A model generated the notes under the pieces. The model was given only the letters and a program-made list of their open reading frames with translations, searched no databases and had not been told where the DNA came from. Below, piece by piece: positions 18,007 through 26,573 of a stretch of DNA of 42,129 bases (within the stretch, counting starts at the first letter, position 1; the number at the start of each line of letters is the position of its first letter). This stretch comes from Martelella alba. GTDB lineage: Bacteria > Pseudomonadota > Gammaproteobacteria > Enterobacterales > Enterobacteriaceae. A program made the translations under genes and the position numbers. Location: contig NZ_SZPQ01000039.1 in the NCBI RefSeq assembly GCF_005217455.1, forward strand, positions 1-42,129, in the 5' to 3' direction.

Positions 18007-18436
18007 AAAAGCCTCCTTTTTCAGAATGTTATACTTGTAAGTAGGATAAGATGTTAACAATTCCTCACAGTATTTATGCTAATTGGAAAGTTGTCCATCC
18101 AATTTTAACTAATATCTATCTCAGCGCACATTTTTTCAAAGCGACCCTGGGTAACGGGGAATTCGGCACTGATAGATGTGGTTGTTTCTCAAATGAAGAT
18201 GACTAATTTTTTTCAGTTAAATCAATGATATTTAAAAATTTGTGGTACTGGCAGTCACATTGGGGAAAATTTTTTGGCATAATGTCAGTTGTCCAGCAAC
18301 AGTAGGTAAAAGCTGTCTGTAATGGATAAAAATGTATAAAATATCTTTGTAGCATTTTTCTGCCGATTGCCGCAGGCGGTTTCATTCTAGGGCGCTTTCC
18401 TGGATGAACATTTCAGATTTTTAGGGGGATCAATTG
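18007..18436. promoter_or_regulatory. Divergent control region between MFS and gntR genes
   Basis: 430 AT-rich bases containing the promoters of the minus-strand MFS operon and of gntR. On the minus strand TTGGAT (within the operator-like motif) is followed 18 bases later by CATAAA, a plausible -35/-10 pair for the transporter. For gntR only AGGGGGA before ATG 18437 is clear. A 60-codon minus-strand ORF (18203-18385) looks accidental. Confidence 0.5.
18081..18106. promoter_or_regulatory. Candidate GntR operator A (MFS/uxaA-like promoter)
   Basis: On the minus strand AAAATTGGATGGACAACT matches the motif at 19466-19484 and 30960-30977. Outer arms AATTGG (18081-18086) and CCAATT (18099-18104) add symmetry. 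It overlaps the proposed -35 of the transporter promoter, as expected for repression. Confidence 0.6.
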
Positions 18437-19144
18437 ATGCCGGATAAAAATAAATTCACTATGATACCAATCAAACGAACAGATGTTTTTCAAACTATAA
18501 TACAACAACTTAACAATTTACTTGATAGTGGCAATCTTCGGCCCGGAGAACGGTTACCCTCGGAACGCGAGTTATCGGAAAGCCTCGGGGTAAGCCGTAC
18601 ATCCATCCGCCAAGCGCTGAAAGTACTGGAAGCCTCCGGTAGGCTGGAAACACGCGTAGGCAGCGGCACCTATTTGATCGATGCCCGTCAAAATCATGTT
18701 GTCGGCATTGGCATGTATATTCAACCTGGTGTAAGCGTCACCAAGGACTTTATGCGCCAGTTAATTGTGGCGCGAGCGGGTATTGAACGCACCATTTTTG
18801 AAGAATATTCGCGCAAGTCTACCCGGCACGGCATTATGCTATTGCGTTCCCTTGTCGAAGAGAACGCCCATGAATTTGCTGATGAAGAAAACGACGAAAA
18901 TGGCGGTTTGGATCTGACATTTGAGTGTAAAGTAGCCGAGCTTAACCAGAACATTATCCTGGCCAATCTGCAACAACAAATTCATCAGCTTTGGGTCAGC
19001 GCATGGAACGAATATGGCTACGTGCCGGAAAAGAAACTTGTTTTACATCAAGAGCATTTGGATATTATCGATGCATTGGCAGCGAAAAACAGTGGCAGGG
19101 TGGTGGATTTAATCATTCAACATGTCGATAAAGAAATCGAATAG
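18437..19144 (+). CDS. GntR-family (FadR/FCD subfamily) regulator
   Basis: 235 residues from ATG 18437 (TTG at 18434 is also in frame; AGGGGGA lies about eight bases before the ATG). The N-terminal winged helix (about 12-80) shows NLRPGERLPSERELSESLGVSRTSIRQALKVLEASGRLETRVGSGTYL, the classic GntR HTH. The C-terminal part is helical, as in FCD ligand domains (RAGIERTIFEEYS, ECKVAELNQNIILANL, HQEHLDIIDALAAKN). FCD regulators usually sense a sugar acid or organic acid made by the pathway they repress. Its position between two divergent catabolic units and the repeated operator-like motif make it the likely local repressor. Confidence 0.9.
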   Translation: MPDKNKFTMIPIKRTDVFQTIIQQLNNLLDSGNLRPGERLPSERELSESLGVSRTSIRQALKVLEASGRLETRVGSGTYLIDARQNHVVGIGMYIQPGVSVTKDFMRQLIVARAGIERTIFEEYSRKSTRHGIMLLRSLVEENAHEFADEENDENGGLDLTFECKVAELNQNIILANLQQQIHQLWVSAWNEYGYVPEKKLVLHQEHLDIIDALAAKNSGRVVDLIIQHVDKEIE

Positions 19145-19539
19145 TCATTGGCATAGCCTATTCCCCGTTGCCGCTTGTGACCGCGTGGCAACGCAAGTTT
19201 TGCCCCGCGCCGGCAGGGTAGGGTTGGCGGCGCCATAGGCAGAATTTCTCGGTTATAATACAAGCTATCGTAGTGGTACCCCCTCTTAACGATGCTAGGC
19301 GTGCCTGGGGAGGATCATCTTGATAGGCACTGCTGGTATTGCCTCCCAGGTCCACATTGGATAGACCGATTTCTTTCTTTTCTCTACAATCACTCTTTAG
19401 TGCTTGTTTTAACGATATCAGTAAGCCTAAATTTACTATTTTGTGAGCAAAATAACATTTATTGTAAAATTGGTTGGACAACCATTATGATACCGAGTAA
19501 CCATTACAGTAAAACAACCACCATTCAAAGGTAGTAAAG
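19145..19539. promoter_or_regulatory. Leader and promoter of the dehydratase operon
   Basis: 395 bases without a convincing gene. Near the end TTGTGA (19441-19446) and TAAAAT (19465-19470), 18 bases apart, make a plausible sigma-70 promoter for the downstream operon. TGTGAGCAAAATAACA (19442-19457) vaguely resembles a CRP site. A GC-rich hairpin (CCTGGGGAGG with CCTCCCAGG) lies at about 19303-19345; its role is unknown. Confidence 0.5.
19471..19484. promoter_or_regulatory. Candidate GntR operator B (dehydratase operon)
   Basis: TGGTTGGACAACCA has perfect 6-bp inverted arms (TGGTTG/CAACCA) around GA, and lies immediately after the proposed -10, where a repressor would block transcription. It is 55 bases before the dehydratase ATG. 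It is the most symmetric of the three copies of this motif. Confidence 0.65.
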
Positions 19540-21252
19540 ATGTTTAGAAGCAATTTCAAGCCAGGATCAACCCGTTGGGCGGTACGGCGTGCGCAATGGC
19601 GTAGTATGGGTATTCGTGAGGAAGACATGGGCAAGCCCAAAATTGCTATCATCAATACCTCTAACAAACTTTCCTGCTGCTATGTTCATCTGGATGAATT
19701 ATGCCGGATAGTGGAACAGGCTATTCGCGACGCAGGTGGCCTGCCGTTTGAAGTGCGCACCGTCGCGCCGAGTGATTTCGTCACTAGCGCCGGCAAAAAA
19801 GCCCGTTACCTCATGCCCACCCGCGATTTGATGGTTAACGAGGTGGAATGCATGATGGAAGGTGCGGTGCTGGACGGCATGATTTGTCTTTCTTCCTGTG
19901 ATAAAACCACTCCGGCGCACTTGATGTCCGCCGCGCGTCTCAATGTCCCGTCAATATTGCTAACTTGCGGTTATCAAATTGGCGGTAAATGCTCCAATGA
20001 GAAATTCGACGACCAGTTCTTTGATATCGACGATGTCTACGAACAGGTAGGCGCACTGGCGACCGGTTCCATTACCTTGCAAGACCTGACTGACATGACC
20101 GATGTTGGTATCCAGTCGCCGGGTGTCTGTGCGGGTCTGGGGACGGCAAACTCGATGCATATCGTGGCGGAAGCGCTGGGTATGTCCTTGCCGGGCAACT
20201 CGCCGATTTGGGCCAATGGCCGTAGAGTCAAAGAGTATGCGCAAGCCGCCGGGAAACGTATCGTCGAACTGACTGAGCAGCAGGTATTGCCGCGCGATAT
20301 CATCACCGAAAAAGCCGTTCAGAATGCGGTAATGACTATCATGGCAGTAGGCGGCTCGGTGAATACCGTACGTCACCTGGCCGCCATCGCCACCGAAGCC
20401 GAGCTGCCGATCGATGTGGTATCACTCTATGAAAAATATGGCAAAAACATCAAGTTGCTCACATCGGTACGGCCAAATGGTCCATTTCGCACCGAGGATC
20501 TTGAGGCTGCCGGCGGGACCTCGGCGGTAATGAACCAATTGCGCGATTTCCTTAATCTAGATGCCCTCACTGTGACGCAAAAAACCGTCGGTGAGAATAT
20601 TTATACTGCGGCCGTAAAAAACCGCGAGGTGATCCATTCGCTAGATAATCCGATCAGCCAGCGGCCCGGAGTGGCTATTCTCCGCGGCAATTTGGCCCCA
20701 GACGGAGCAATCGTAAAGCTTTCCGCCGTACCGGGAGAAATAGAGCAGTTCAGCGGTCCAGCCAACATCTACGAGGATGAAGATAAGGCCATTGAGGCCC
20801 TTGGCCAGGGTAAAATCCATAAAGGTGACGTGATCGTACTACGTAACATGGGACCGGCGGGTGGGCCAGGCACGGTATTCGCCTGTAGTTTTGTCGCCGC
20901 GCTCAACGGTGCAGGCATTGCCGCGCATGTGGCGGTTATCACCGACGGCGAACTTTCTGGCCTTAACCGTGGGATTATCGTCGGCCAATTGATGCCGGAG
21001 GCGGCAGCGGGCGGCCCGCTGGCGGTCATCGAACAAGGCGACATAGTCGAAATTGACTTTATCGGCCTGAGCATCAATATGGATGTGCCGAAGGCTGTGA
21101 TCGATGCCCGTTTGGCGGCCTGGCAGCCAACGGCGATACCCCTCGGCGGCGGCAATAGCACTTATCTATCACAATATGCGCAACTGGTTCAGCCTATTGC
21201 CCAGGGAGCTGTGCTCGGCAAGCGCCGCATCCATTGCAAAAATGCCGATTGA
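19540..21252 (+). CDS. IlvD/Edd-family sugar acid dehydratase
   Basis: 570 residues. The family contains dihydroxyacid dehydratase (IlvD), phosphogluconate dehydratase (Edd) and pentonate/hexonate dehydratases, all Fe-S enzymes. Likely cluster ligands are Cys46 or Cys47 (SCCYVH), Cys120 (SSCDKTTPAH) and Cys197 (SPGVCAGLGTANSM); Lys122 would be the metal-binding carbamylated lysine, and ITDGELSG holds the active-site Ser. SCDKTTPA fits the sugar acid branch (for example L-arabinonate or D-xylonate dehydratase) better than IlvD of branched-chain biosynthesis. It is the first gene of the plus-strand operon and sits behind a GntR-type operator. A truncated relative at 30733-30902 shares 42 of the first 53 residues by eye. 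Confidence 0.88.
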   Translation: MFRSNFKPGSTRWAVRRAQWRSMGIREEDMGKPKIAIINTSNKLSCCYVHLDELCRIVEQAIRDAGGLPFEVRTVAPSDFVTSAGKKARYLMPTRDLMVNEVECMMEGAVLDGMICLSSCDKTTPAHLMSAARLNVPSILLTCGYQIGGKCSNEKFDDQFFDIDDVYEQVGALATGSITLQDLTDMTDVGIQSPGVCAGLGTANSMHIVAEALGMSLPGNSPIWANGRRVKEYAQAAGKRIVELTEQQVLPRDIITEKAVQNAVMTIMAVGGSVNTVRHLAAIATEAELPIDVVSLYEKYGKNIKLLTSVRPNGPFRTEDLEAAGGTSAVMNQLRDFLNLDALTVTQKTVGENIYTAAVKNREVIHSLDNPISQRPGVAILRGNLAPDGAIVKLSAVPGEIEQFSGPANIYEDEDKAIEALGQGKIHKGDVIVLRNMGPAGGPGTVFACSFVAALNGAGIAAHVAVITDGELSGLNRGIIVGQLMPEAAAGGPLAVIEQGDIVEIDFIGLSINMDVPKAVIDARLAAWQPTAIPLGGGNSTYLSQYAQLVQPIAQGAVLGKRRIHCKNAD

Positions 21253-21280
21253 CTTTAGGAATCTAGGCGGGGAAACAACC

Positions 21281-22585
21281 ATGCAATTATGTCATGAAAA
21301 TGCCAGGGATATTCCGATTTCTTTGACGGTAGACGTACTCGTTGTCGGTGGAGGTCCCACCGGTGTCGCCGCGGCGACCGCAGCCGCGCGCGCTGGGGAG
21401 CGGACTTTACTGATTGAGCGTTACGGTTTTTGCGGCGGGATGGCGACCGCCGGGATGTCTGGCACCATTTGCGGCTTGTTCACTTCGGGGAAAGGGCCGC
21501 ATGAACAATTGGTACATGGCTTTGCCGGGGAATTTTACCACCATCTCAAGCAGCGCGGCGCCGTAAGCGATCCGTTCCCGTTCGGCAAGACCGAACTGGT
21601 GGTGCATGAACCCCATACTTGGAAAGAGATAGCCGATGATCTGCTGGCAGCTGCGGGCGTGCATATCCTGTTTCATACCTTAATGACCGACGTAATCATG
21701 GACGAAAATCGGCTTTGCGGTGTGATCATTGAGAATAAAACGGGACGGCAATGCATCGCCGCCCAGCGTTTTATTGATGCTACCGGTGATGGGGATGTGT
21801 GCGCAAAAGCGGGCGTGCCTTATACCCTGGGCCGCAACGGCATGGTGCAGTATCCCAGTATGGTATTCCGGATGGCCAAGGTCGATATCGGCCGTGGTAT
21901 CGGCCACCCGGTATCACAGTTGGAAAGCTGGGTCGAACAGGCTCAGAAACAAAGCTACCTCCTACCGCGCAAGCATATTTATTTATTGCCATCGCCGCGC
22001 TCGGGAGAGGTGATGTGCAATGTCACAAGCGTACTGCGAGACGATGGGCGGCCGATTGATGCCACTCAGGCAGAAGACTTGACGTTCGCCGAGTTAAAAG
22101 GACGCAAATTGGTACGGGAGTACGAACGTTTCCTACGGAATTTTGTGCCGGGGTTCGAGTCCGCGTACCTAAATGATGTGGCGGCACAAATAGGTATCCG
22201 GCAAAGCCGGACCATTCAGGGGCGCGGCCGCCTGAGCAACGAGGATGTTTACCAGGCGCGCAAAAGCCGGCGCAATGTTGCCAGTAGTGCCTGGTGTATT
22301 GAAGCACACGGCCCCGACGGTATTTTCATGTTTTACCTGGATAACGATTTTTACGACATTCCTTACGACGTCTTACTGCCGGAAAACATCCCAAATCTGA
22401 TTACCGCGGGAAGGACGCTATGTGCCGAGCATGAGGCGCTTGCTTCAGCGCGGGTCACCGCCCAGTGTTTTCTCACTGGATATGCAGCAGGCGCAGCGGC
22501 GCATTTGAGCCGTCGCGACGATTGCTCCTTTGCAGATATTGATGTCGATGAATTGCGTTGCTTGATCGAATATCACACCCATTAA
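21281..22585 (+). CDS. FAD-dependent oxidoreductase
   Basis: 434 residues from ATG 21281 (GGGGA upstream); an in-frame ATG inside the preceding gene only adds an unrelated extension. VDVLVVGGGPTGVAAATAAARAGERTLLIER is a textbook N-terminal FAD-binding Rossmann motif, followed by GFCGGMATAGMSGTICGLF, and FIDATGDGDVCAKAG and ITAGRTLCAEHEALASARV, the later FAD-contact segments of the FAD_oxidored/HdrA-like group. The substrate is unknown. In an acid-sugar operon a flavoprotein oxidising a hydroxyl group or reducing an intermediate is plausible. It is 28 bases after the dehydratase and 10 bases before the garR-like gene. Confidence 0.8.
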   Translation: MQLCHENARDIPISLTVDVLVVGGGPTGVAAATAAARAGERTLLIERYGFCGGMATAGMSGTICGLFTSGKGPHEQLVHGFAGEFYHHLKQRGAVSDPFPFGKTELVVHEPHTWKEIADDLLAAAGVHILFHTLMTDVIMDENRLCGVIIENKTGRQCIAAQRFIDATGDGDVCAKAGVPYTLGRNGMVQYPSMVFRMAKVDIGRGIGHPVSQLESWVEQAQKQSYLLPRKHIYLLPSPRSGEVMCNVTSVLRDDGRPIDATQAEDLTFAELKGRKLVREYERFLRNFVPGFESAYLNDVAAQIGIRQSRTIQGRGRLSNEDVYQARKSRRNVASSAWCIEAHGPDGIFMFYLDNDFYDIPYDVLLPENIPNLITAGRTLCAEHEALASARVTAQCFLTGYAAGAAAHLSRRDDCSFADIDVDELRCLIEYHTH

Positions 22586-22595
22586 GGATAAAAAT

Positions 22596-23501
22596 ATGCA
22601 GCCAAGATTAGGTTTTATCGGTTTGGGTATTATGGGCAAACCGATGGTACGTAACCTGCTTTCCGCCGGTTATTCTGTGTATGTATACAGTATCGTTGAC
22701 AGCGACGTGCGTGAAATAGAACGGGACGGGGGCAAAGGTTGCCTCAATTGTCGCGAGGTGGCGCAAGCAGCGGATATCACGATTACCATGGTACCGAACA
22801 CTCCGCAGGTTGAAGAGATACTTTTTGGCGAAAACGGCATTGCCGGGGCGCTATGCCCAGGCAAAGTGGTCATTGATATGAGCACGATTTCTTCCTTGGC
22901 CACGCGGGGGTTCGCCGAAAGAATTAAAGGATTAGGGGCAGATATGCTGGATGCGCCAGTCAGTGGCGGCGACAAAGGTGCGCAAAGCGGCACGCTCTCA
23001 ATTATGGTGGGAGGCGATGCATCGGTATTTGAACGCTGCAAACCGGTATTGGACATTCTCGGTGCACGTATCACCCATGTCGGCGCTAACGGTGCGGGGC
23101 AAGTGGTTAAATCCTGCAACCAGGTCCTGGCGGCGGCGACTATGGCGGCGCTAGGCGAGTCATTGGTCATGGGTGTCAAAGCGGGCGTCGCGCCGGAAAA
23201 AATTGTTGAAGTGCTTTCGGCGGGCTATGCCCGTTGCGGCGCGCTGGATATCCGCGGCAACCTGATTTTGGCGCGCGACTTCGCACCGGGTTTTATGACT
23301 CGCTTGCAATATAAGGATCTTAATCTTGCCTTGGAGCTGAGTCAGGGTATCGACGCGCCAATGCCGGTCGCCGGTTTGGTGCACGAACTGTACAAAACTT
23401 GCATGGCGCAGGGAATAGGCAACGAAGACCACTCTAATATCATCAAGGTTTTCGAGCAGATCGCGGGCATTCAGATAAACGAAGAAAGTAAACTTAGATA
23501 A
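22596..23501 (+). CDS. garR: 2-hydroxy-3-oxopropionate (tartronate semialdehyde) reductase
   Basis: 301 residues of the beta-hydroxyacid dehydrogenase family. GFIGLGIMGKPMVRNLL is the NAD(P)-binding Rossmann start. DAPVSGGDKGAQSGTLSIMVGG is the substrate-binding signature, and GANGAGQVVKSCNQ carries the catalytic Lys172 (Lys171 in characterised GarR). GarR/GlxR reduce tartronate semialdehyde to D-glycerate. The GarL-type aldolase two genes downstream makes exactly this substrate, which supports the call. AAGGATAAAA precedes the ATG. A related 3-hydroxyisobutyrate-type dehydrogenase remains a weaker alternative. Confidence 0.85.
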   Translation: MQPRLGFIGLGIMGKPMVRNLLSAGYSVYVYSIVDSDVREIERDGGKGCLNCREVAQAADITITMVPNTPQVEEILFGENGIAGALCPGKVVIDMSTISSLATRGFAERIKGLGADMLDAPVSGGDKGAQSGTLSIMVGGDASVFERCKPVLDILGARITHVGANGAGQVVKSCNQVLAAATMAALGESLVMGVKAGVAPEKIVEVLSAGYARCGALDIRGNLILARDFAPGFMTRLQYKDLNLALELSQGIDAPMPVAGLVHELYKTCMAQGIGNEDHSNIIKVFEQIAGIQINEESKLR

Positions 23502-23602
23502 GCTTAAAGTAGTGAATTACTTGTCATCTGCAATATTTAAATAAAAAATTCACAATCTGCGAAAAATTATTTCTAGCCATACCCTACAAACAGGTGAATT
23601 TT

Positions 23603-24886
23603 ATGCCATTATTTGTGAATTATCGCTATGCAATACTGGCAATGCTGACTTCGGCCTATTTAATTAATTATATCGATCGTTCGGCCTTGTCAGTCGCCAT
23701 GCCCTTTATTAGCATTGAATTTCATTTAAGTGATATCGAAAAAGGAATAATTTTCGGTAGTTTTTCAATCGGCTATGCGTTGTTTAATTTTGTTGGCGGC
23801 GCGTTGGCGGATAAATTCGGTGCCAAACGTGTCCTGGCTATCGCCATGGGGTTTTGGTCCATTATGTGCGGATTGACCGCTGGAGCATTCAGCTTTTGGA
23901 CCTTCTTCCTTTGCCGTGTATTCTTTGGTATGGGTGAGGGTCCGAATGCGGCGGTCGCTAACAAAGTAATCTATGATTGGTTCCCAATCAAAGAAAAAGC
24001 CACAGCCGTAGGTATTCAGCAAGCCGGCGGTCCCTTGGGCGGGGCGATATCCGGTCCGCTTGTCGGTATGGTCTGCTATTACTTTGGCTGGCGTTTTTCT
24101 TTTTTGGCGCTGATGTTTATCGGTCTGACCTGGGTCCTGATCTGGAGCCTGAAATCCACCTCGCTGCCAAGCCTGCACAAACGGGTCGGCCCCGACGAGC
24201 TGGCATTGATCAATCAACGGGATCAGGAAAGCGTTGAAGAACCGGAGTCAGGTGGTAAATCTTCAATGTGGAAAGCCATCCTGCAACCGGCCATTCTGGC
24301 TATGGCGCTTTCTCTCTTTTGCTATAATTATGTACTCTTCTTCTTTATCACCTGGTTTCCGACGTATTTGGTGGATGCCCGCGGTGTCAGTGCGCATGAT
24401 ATGAGCTTTATCACTTCCTTGCCTTGGCTGATGGGCGCAATCGGATATGCGCTGGGCGGGGTAGTCATCGATATGATTTATCGCAGAACCAAACGACGTT
24501 TTTTTTCGCGCAAAATTGTGCTTGTCACCGCTTTCTTTATCAGTTCGATTTGTATTGCCGTAACCGGAATCGCTGACACCACAGTGATCGCGGTCACTAC
24601 TATGACAGCGGCGATTGGCTTGTTACAACTCGCCGGCCCGGCCTACTGGGCGCTGATCCAGGATGCCGCTTCGAAAAAATATGTCGGTAGTGCAAGTGGT
24701 CTGATGCATGGCATCGCCAACACCTCAGGTATTATTGGTCCCGCTGTGACCGGTTTGATTGTCCAATCGAGTTCCTATGCTGGTGCATTTATTTTAGCGG
24801 GCGTCCTTGGCGTAATAGGTTCTTGCGTCGTATTTTTCCTGGTCAGGGCAAAAGTACCAGAACATCGGCATGTCCTTGTGCAATGA
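23603..24886 (+). CDS. MFS transporter, anion:cation symporter family
   Basis: 427 residues from ATG 23603, which has AGGTG six bases upstream; GTG 23594 overlaps that site and is less likely. About twelve membrane segments starting AILAMLTSAYLINYIDRSALSVAMPF. ACS-type motifs: GGALADKFGAKRVLA, CRVFFGMGEGPNAAVANKVIYDWFP and ITWFPTYLVDARG. It is a different subgroup from the transporter at 16633. It lies between the garR-like and garL genes and probably imports the substrate of the same pathway. The identity of the solute (glucarate, galactarate, uronate, aldonate) is not readable. Confidence 0.88.
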   Translation: MPLFVNYRYAILAMLTSAYLINYIDRSALSVAMPFISIEFHLSDIEKGIIFGSFSIGYALFNFVGGALADKFGAKRVLAIAMGFWSIMCGLTAGAFSFWTFFLCRVFFGMGEGPNAAVANKVIYDWFPIKEKATAVGIQQAGGPLGGAISGPLVGMVCYYFGWRFSFLALMFIGLTWVLIWSLKSTSLPSLHKRVGPDELALINQRDQESVEEPESGGKSSMWKAILQPAILAMALSLFCYNYVLFFFITWFPTYLVDARGVSAHDMSFITSLPWLMGAIGYALGGVVIDMIYRRTKRRFFSRKIVLVTAFFISSICIAVTGIADTTVIAVTTMTAAIGLLQLAGPAYWALIQDAASKKYVGSASGLMHGIANTSGIIGPAVTGLIVQSSSYAGAFILAGVLGVIGSCVVFFLVRAKVPEHRHVLVQ

Positions 24887-24937
24887 TGGTCTCAGGCATG
24901 TGAATTGTTATCGAAGTGAACAGAACTAGGAAGTAAC

Positions 24938-25708
24938 ATGAAATATCCATTCGTTGAAAATAAATTTAAAGCCAGTTTAAACAATCGGGAATTGGTGATT
25001 GGTTGCTGGGGTTCTTCCGTCAGTCCAATAGTTACCGAAATGGTCGGATTATGCGGTTTCGCGTGGGTAATGTTTGATTGTGAGCATTCACCCAATGATG
25101 TCAGTAATCTGGTGCCACAGCTAATGGCGCTTAAGGGGACGAAAACAGCCGCCGTTGTGCGGCCTTACTGCAATGATCCAGTATTGTTCAAACGCTTGTT
25201 GGATATTGGCTGTACCAATTTTTTAGTGCCCATGGTAGAAACACGCGAGGAAGCAGCACGGGCTGTTGCGGCAACCCGATACCCCCAAGAAGGTATGCGC
25301 GGCTTAGCTATTTCGCACCGGGGTAATTATTTTGGTATGATGGATGATTATCTGCCGCGCATCAACCAAAACATCGGCGTTATCGTTCAAATTGAAAGCG
25401 CCAAGGGTGTCGACAATATCGAAGAAATAATTCAAGTACCAGGGATAGACGGCATTTTTATTGGACCGAGTGATTTATCCTCGTCGTTGGGCCATCTTGG
25501 TAACCCGGGACATCCGCAAGTCGTTAGTACTACTAAAAAACTTATTGAAGTCTGTAAAAATTTTGGCAAAGCGGTAGGAACGGTCTCTTTCGATCAGGAT
25601 GCTGTACAGCAATATATCGCACAGGGGGTCAGTTTTATAGCGATTGCCAGTGATTTGGGCGTTCTGAAAACCGGCTTGCTTTCCTTGACTTCAAAATTTT
25701 ACAAATAA
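24938..25708 (+). CDS. garL: 5-keto-4-deoxy-D-glucarate aldolase (GarL-like)
   Basis: 256 residues, the same length as E. coli GarL and closely alignable throughout. The enzyme splits 5-keto-4-deoxy-glucarate (or the related 2-keto-3-deoxy acid) into pyruvate and tartronate semialdehyde. HpcH/HpaI fold residues are in place: His50 (DCEHSPND), Arg75 (VVRPYCND), Glu152 (VQIESAKGVDN) and Asp178 (GPSDLSSSLGHLG) as metal and catalytic positions. GGAAGTAAC precedes the ATG. Its product feeds the GarR-like reductase upstream. No defects. Confidence 0.92.
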   Translation: MKYPFVENKFKASLNNRELVIGCWGSSVSPIVTEMVGLCGFAWVMFDCEHSPNDVSNLVPQLMALKGTKTAAVVRPYCNDPVLFKRLLDIGCTNFLVPMVETREEAARAVAATRYPQEGMRGLAISHRGNYFGMMDDYLPRINQNIGVIVQIESAKGVDNIEEIIQVPGIDGIFIGPSDLSSSLGHLGNPGHPQVVSTTKKLIEVCKNFGKAVGTVSFDQDAVQQYIAQGVSFIAIASDLGVLKTGLLSLTSKFYK

Positions 25709-25772
25709 ATTTATCATGTTAAACCGAGGGAATTAATTCGGGACATAGGGCGGCTGATCTAGCGAGGAAAGA

Positions 25773-26573
25773 ATGAAAACGATCCTGATAACCGGCGCAG
25801 CGGGTGGAATAGGTACCCGGCTTCGCCCTTATTTACGTGATAGATATCGTTTACGTTTATTCGATCGTGTGGGATGTAAAGATATTCAAAAAAACGAGGA
25901 ACAAGTTATTGGTGATATCGCCGACAGGGAAGACGTATTGAACGCGTGTGAAAACATTGCAGGTATCATTCATCTGGCTTGCGCCTACAGTTTGCATATC
26001 ACGTTTGAAGATACGCTCCAGGCGAATTATCGCGGGATGATTTATTTGCTTGACGCGTGTAGACACTATAACATTCCACGTTTTGTCTATGCCAGTTCGC
26101 ATCATGTTGTGGGTCATCATCCCGCGAGCGGTTTTTACGACGATCATGCGTCAGTGGCCCCAGATGGGTTTTATGCGTTGAGTAAAGTCTTTGGCGAATC
26201 GGCTTTAGCGCTGTATGTCCATAAAATAGGTCTTAAGGGATTAAGTATTCGCATAGGAAGCGCGGTGGACAAAGTCATGGATGGTCGTCGCCTACATATC
26301 TGGCTAAGCGCCGCCGATATGGCGCAACTGACTCTGATTGGTCTTGAACACCCAGATGCGCGTGGTGATATTGTCTACGGCATTTCAGCATGCCCAGGGG
26401 CATTTTTTCCGAACGACAGAGCGAGAGAACTGGGTTATACCCCGCAGGATAATGCTCAAGCTAATTTAGCTGTTGATTTCATTCCTCTCGATGAAATGCC
26501 TGACGAGGAAGGCCCCGCGTGGGTTGGCGGGCCCTATATTCCATTCCCGCCGGAAATAGGAGAACAACGATGA
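25773..26573 (+). CDS. udh: Uronate dehydrogenase-like NAD-dependent SDR
   Basis: 266 residues, the size of known uronate dehydrogenases (about 265). These extended-SDR enzymes oxidise glucuronate or galacturonate to the aldaro-lactone using NAD+. Visible: TGAAGGIGTRL (NAD-binding), GIIHLACA, VYASSHHVVGHHP (catalytic Ser/His region), Tyr134-x3-Lys138 (YALSKVFGE, at the spacing seen in Udh) and LSIRIGSA, then SACPGAFF and LGYTPQDNAQ near the end, matching the Udh C-terminus. GAGGAAAG precedes the ATG, and its stop overlaps the next start (ATGA). Another sugar epimerase/dehydratase-like SDR is possible, but length, C-terminus and pathway context favour Udh. Confidence 0.8.
   Translation: MKTILITGAAGGIGTRLRPYLRDRYRLRLFDRVGCKDIQKNEEQVIGDIADREDVLNACENIAGIIHLACAYSLHITFEDTLQANYRGMIYLLDACRHYNIPRFVYASSHHVVGHHPASGFYDDHASVAPDGFYALSKVFGESALALYVHKIGLKGLSIRIGSAVDKVMDGRRLHIWLSAADMAQLTLIGLEHPDARGDIVYGISACPGAFFPNDRARELGYTPQDNAQANLAVDFIPLDEMPDEEGPAWVGGPYIPFPPEIGEQR

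Noticed and set aside
19540..21252. Assignment as the housekeeping ilvD of branched-chain amino acid synthesis
   Set aside because: The SCDKTTPA signature, lack of ilv neighbours, and the acid-sugar operon with a GntR operator all point to a catabolic sugar acid dehydratase.
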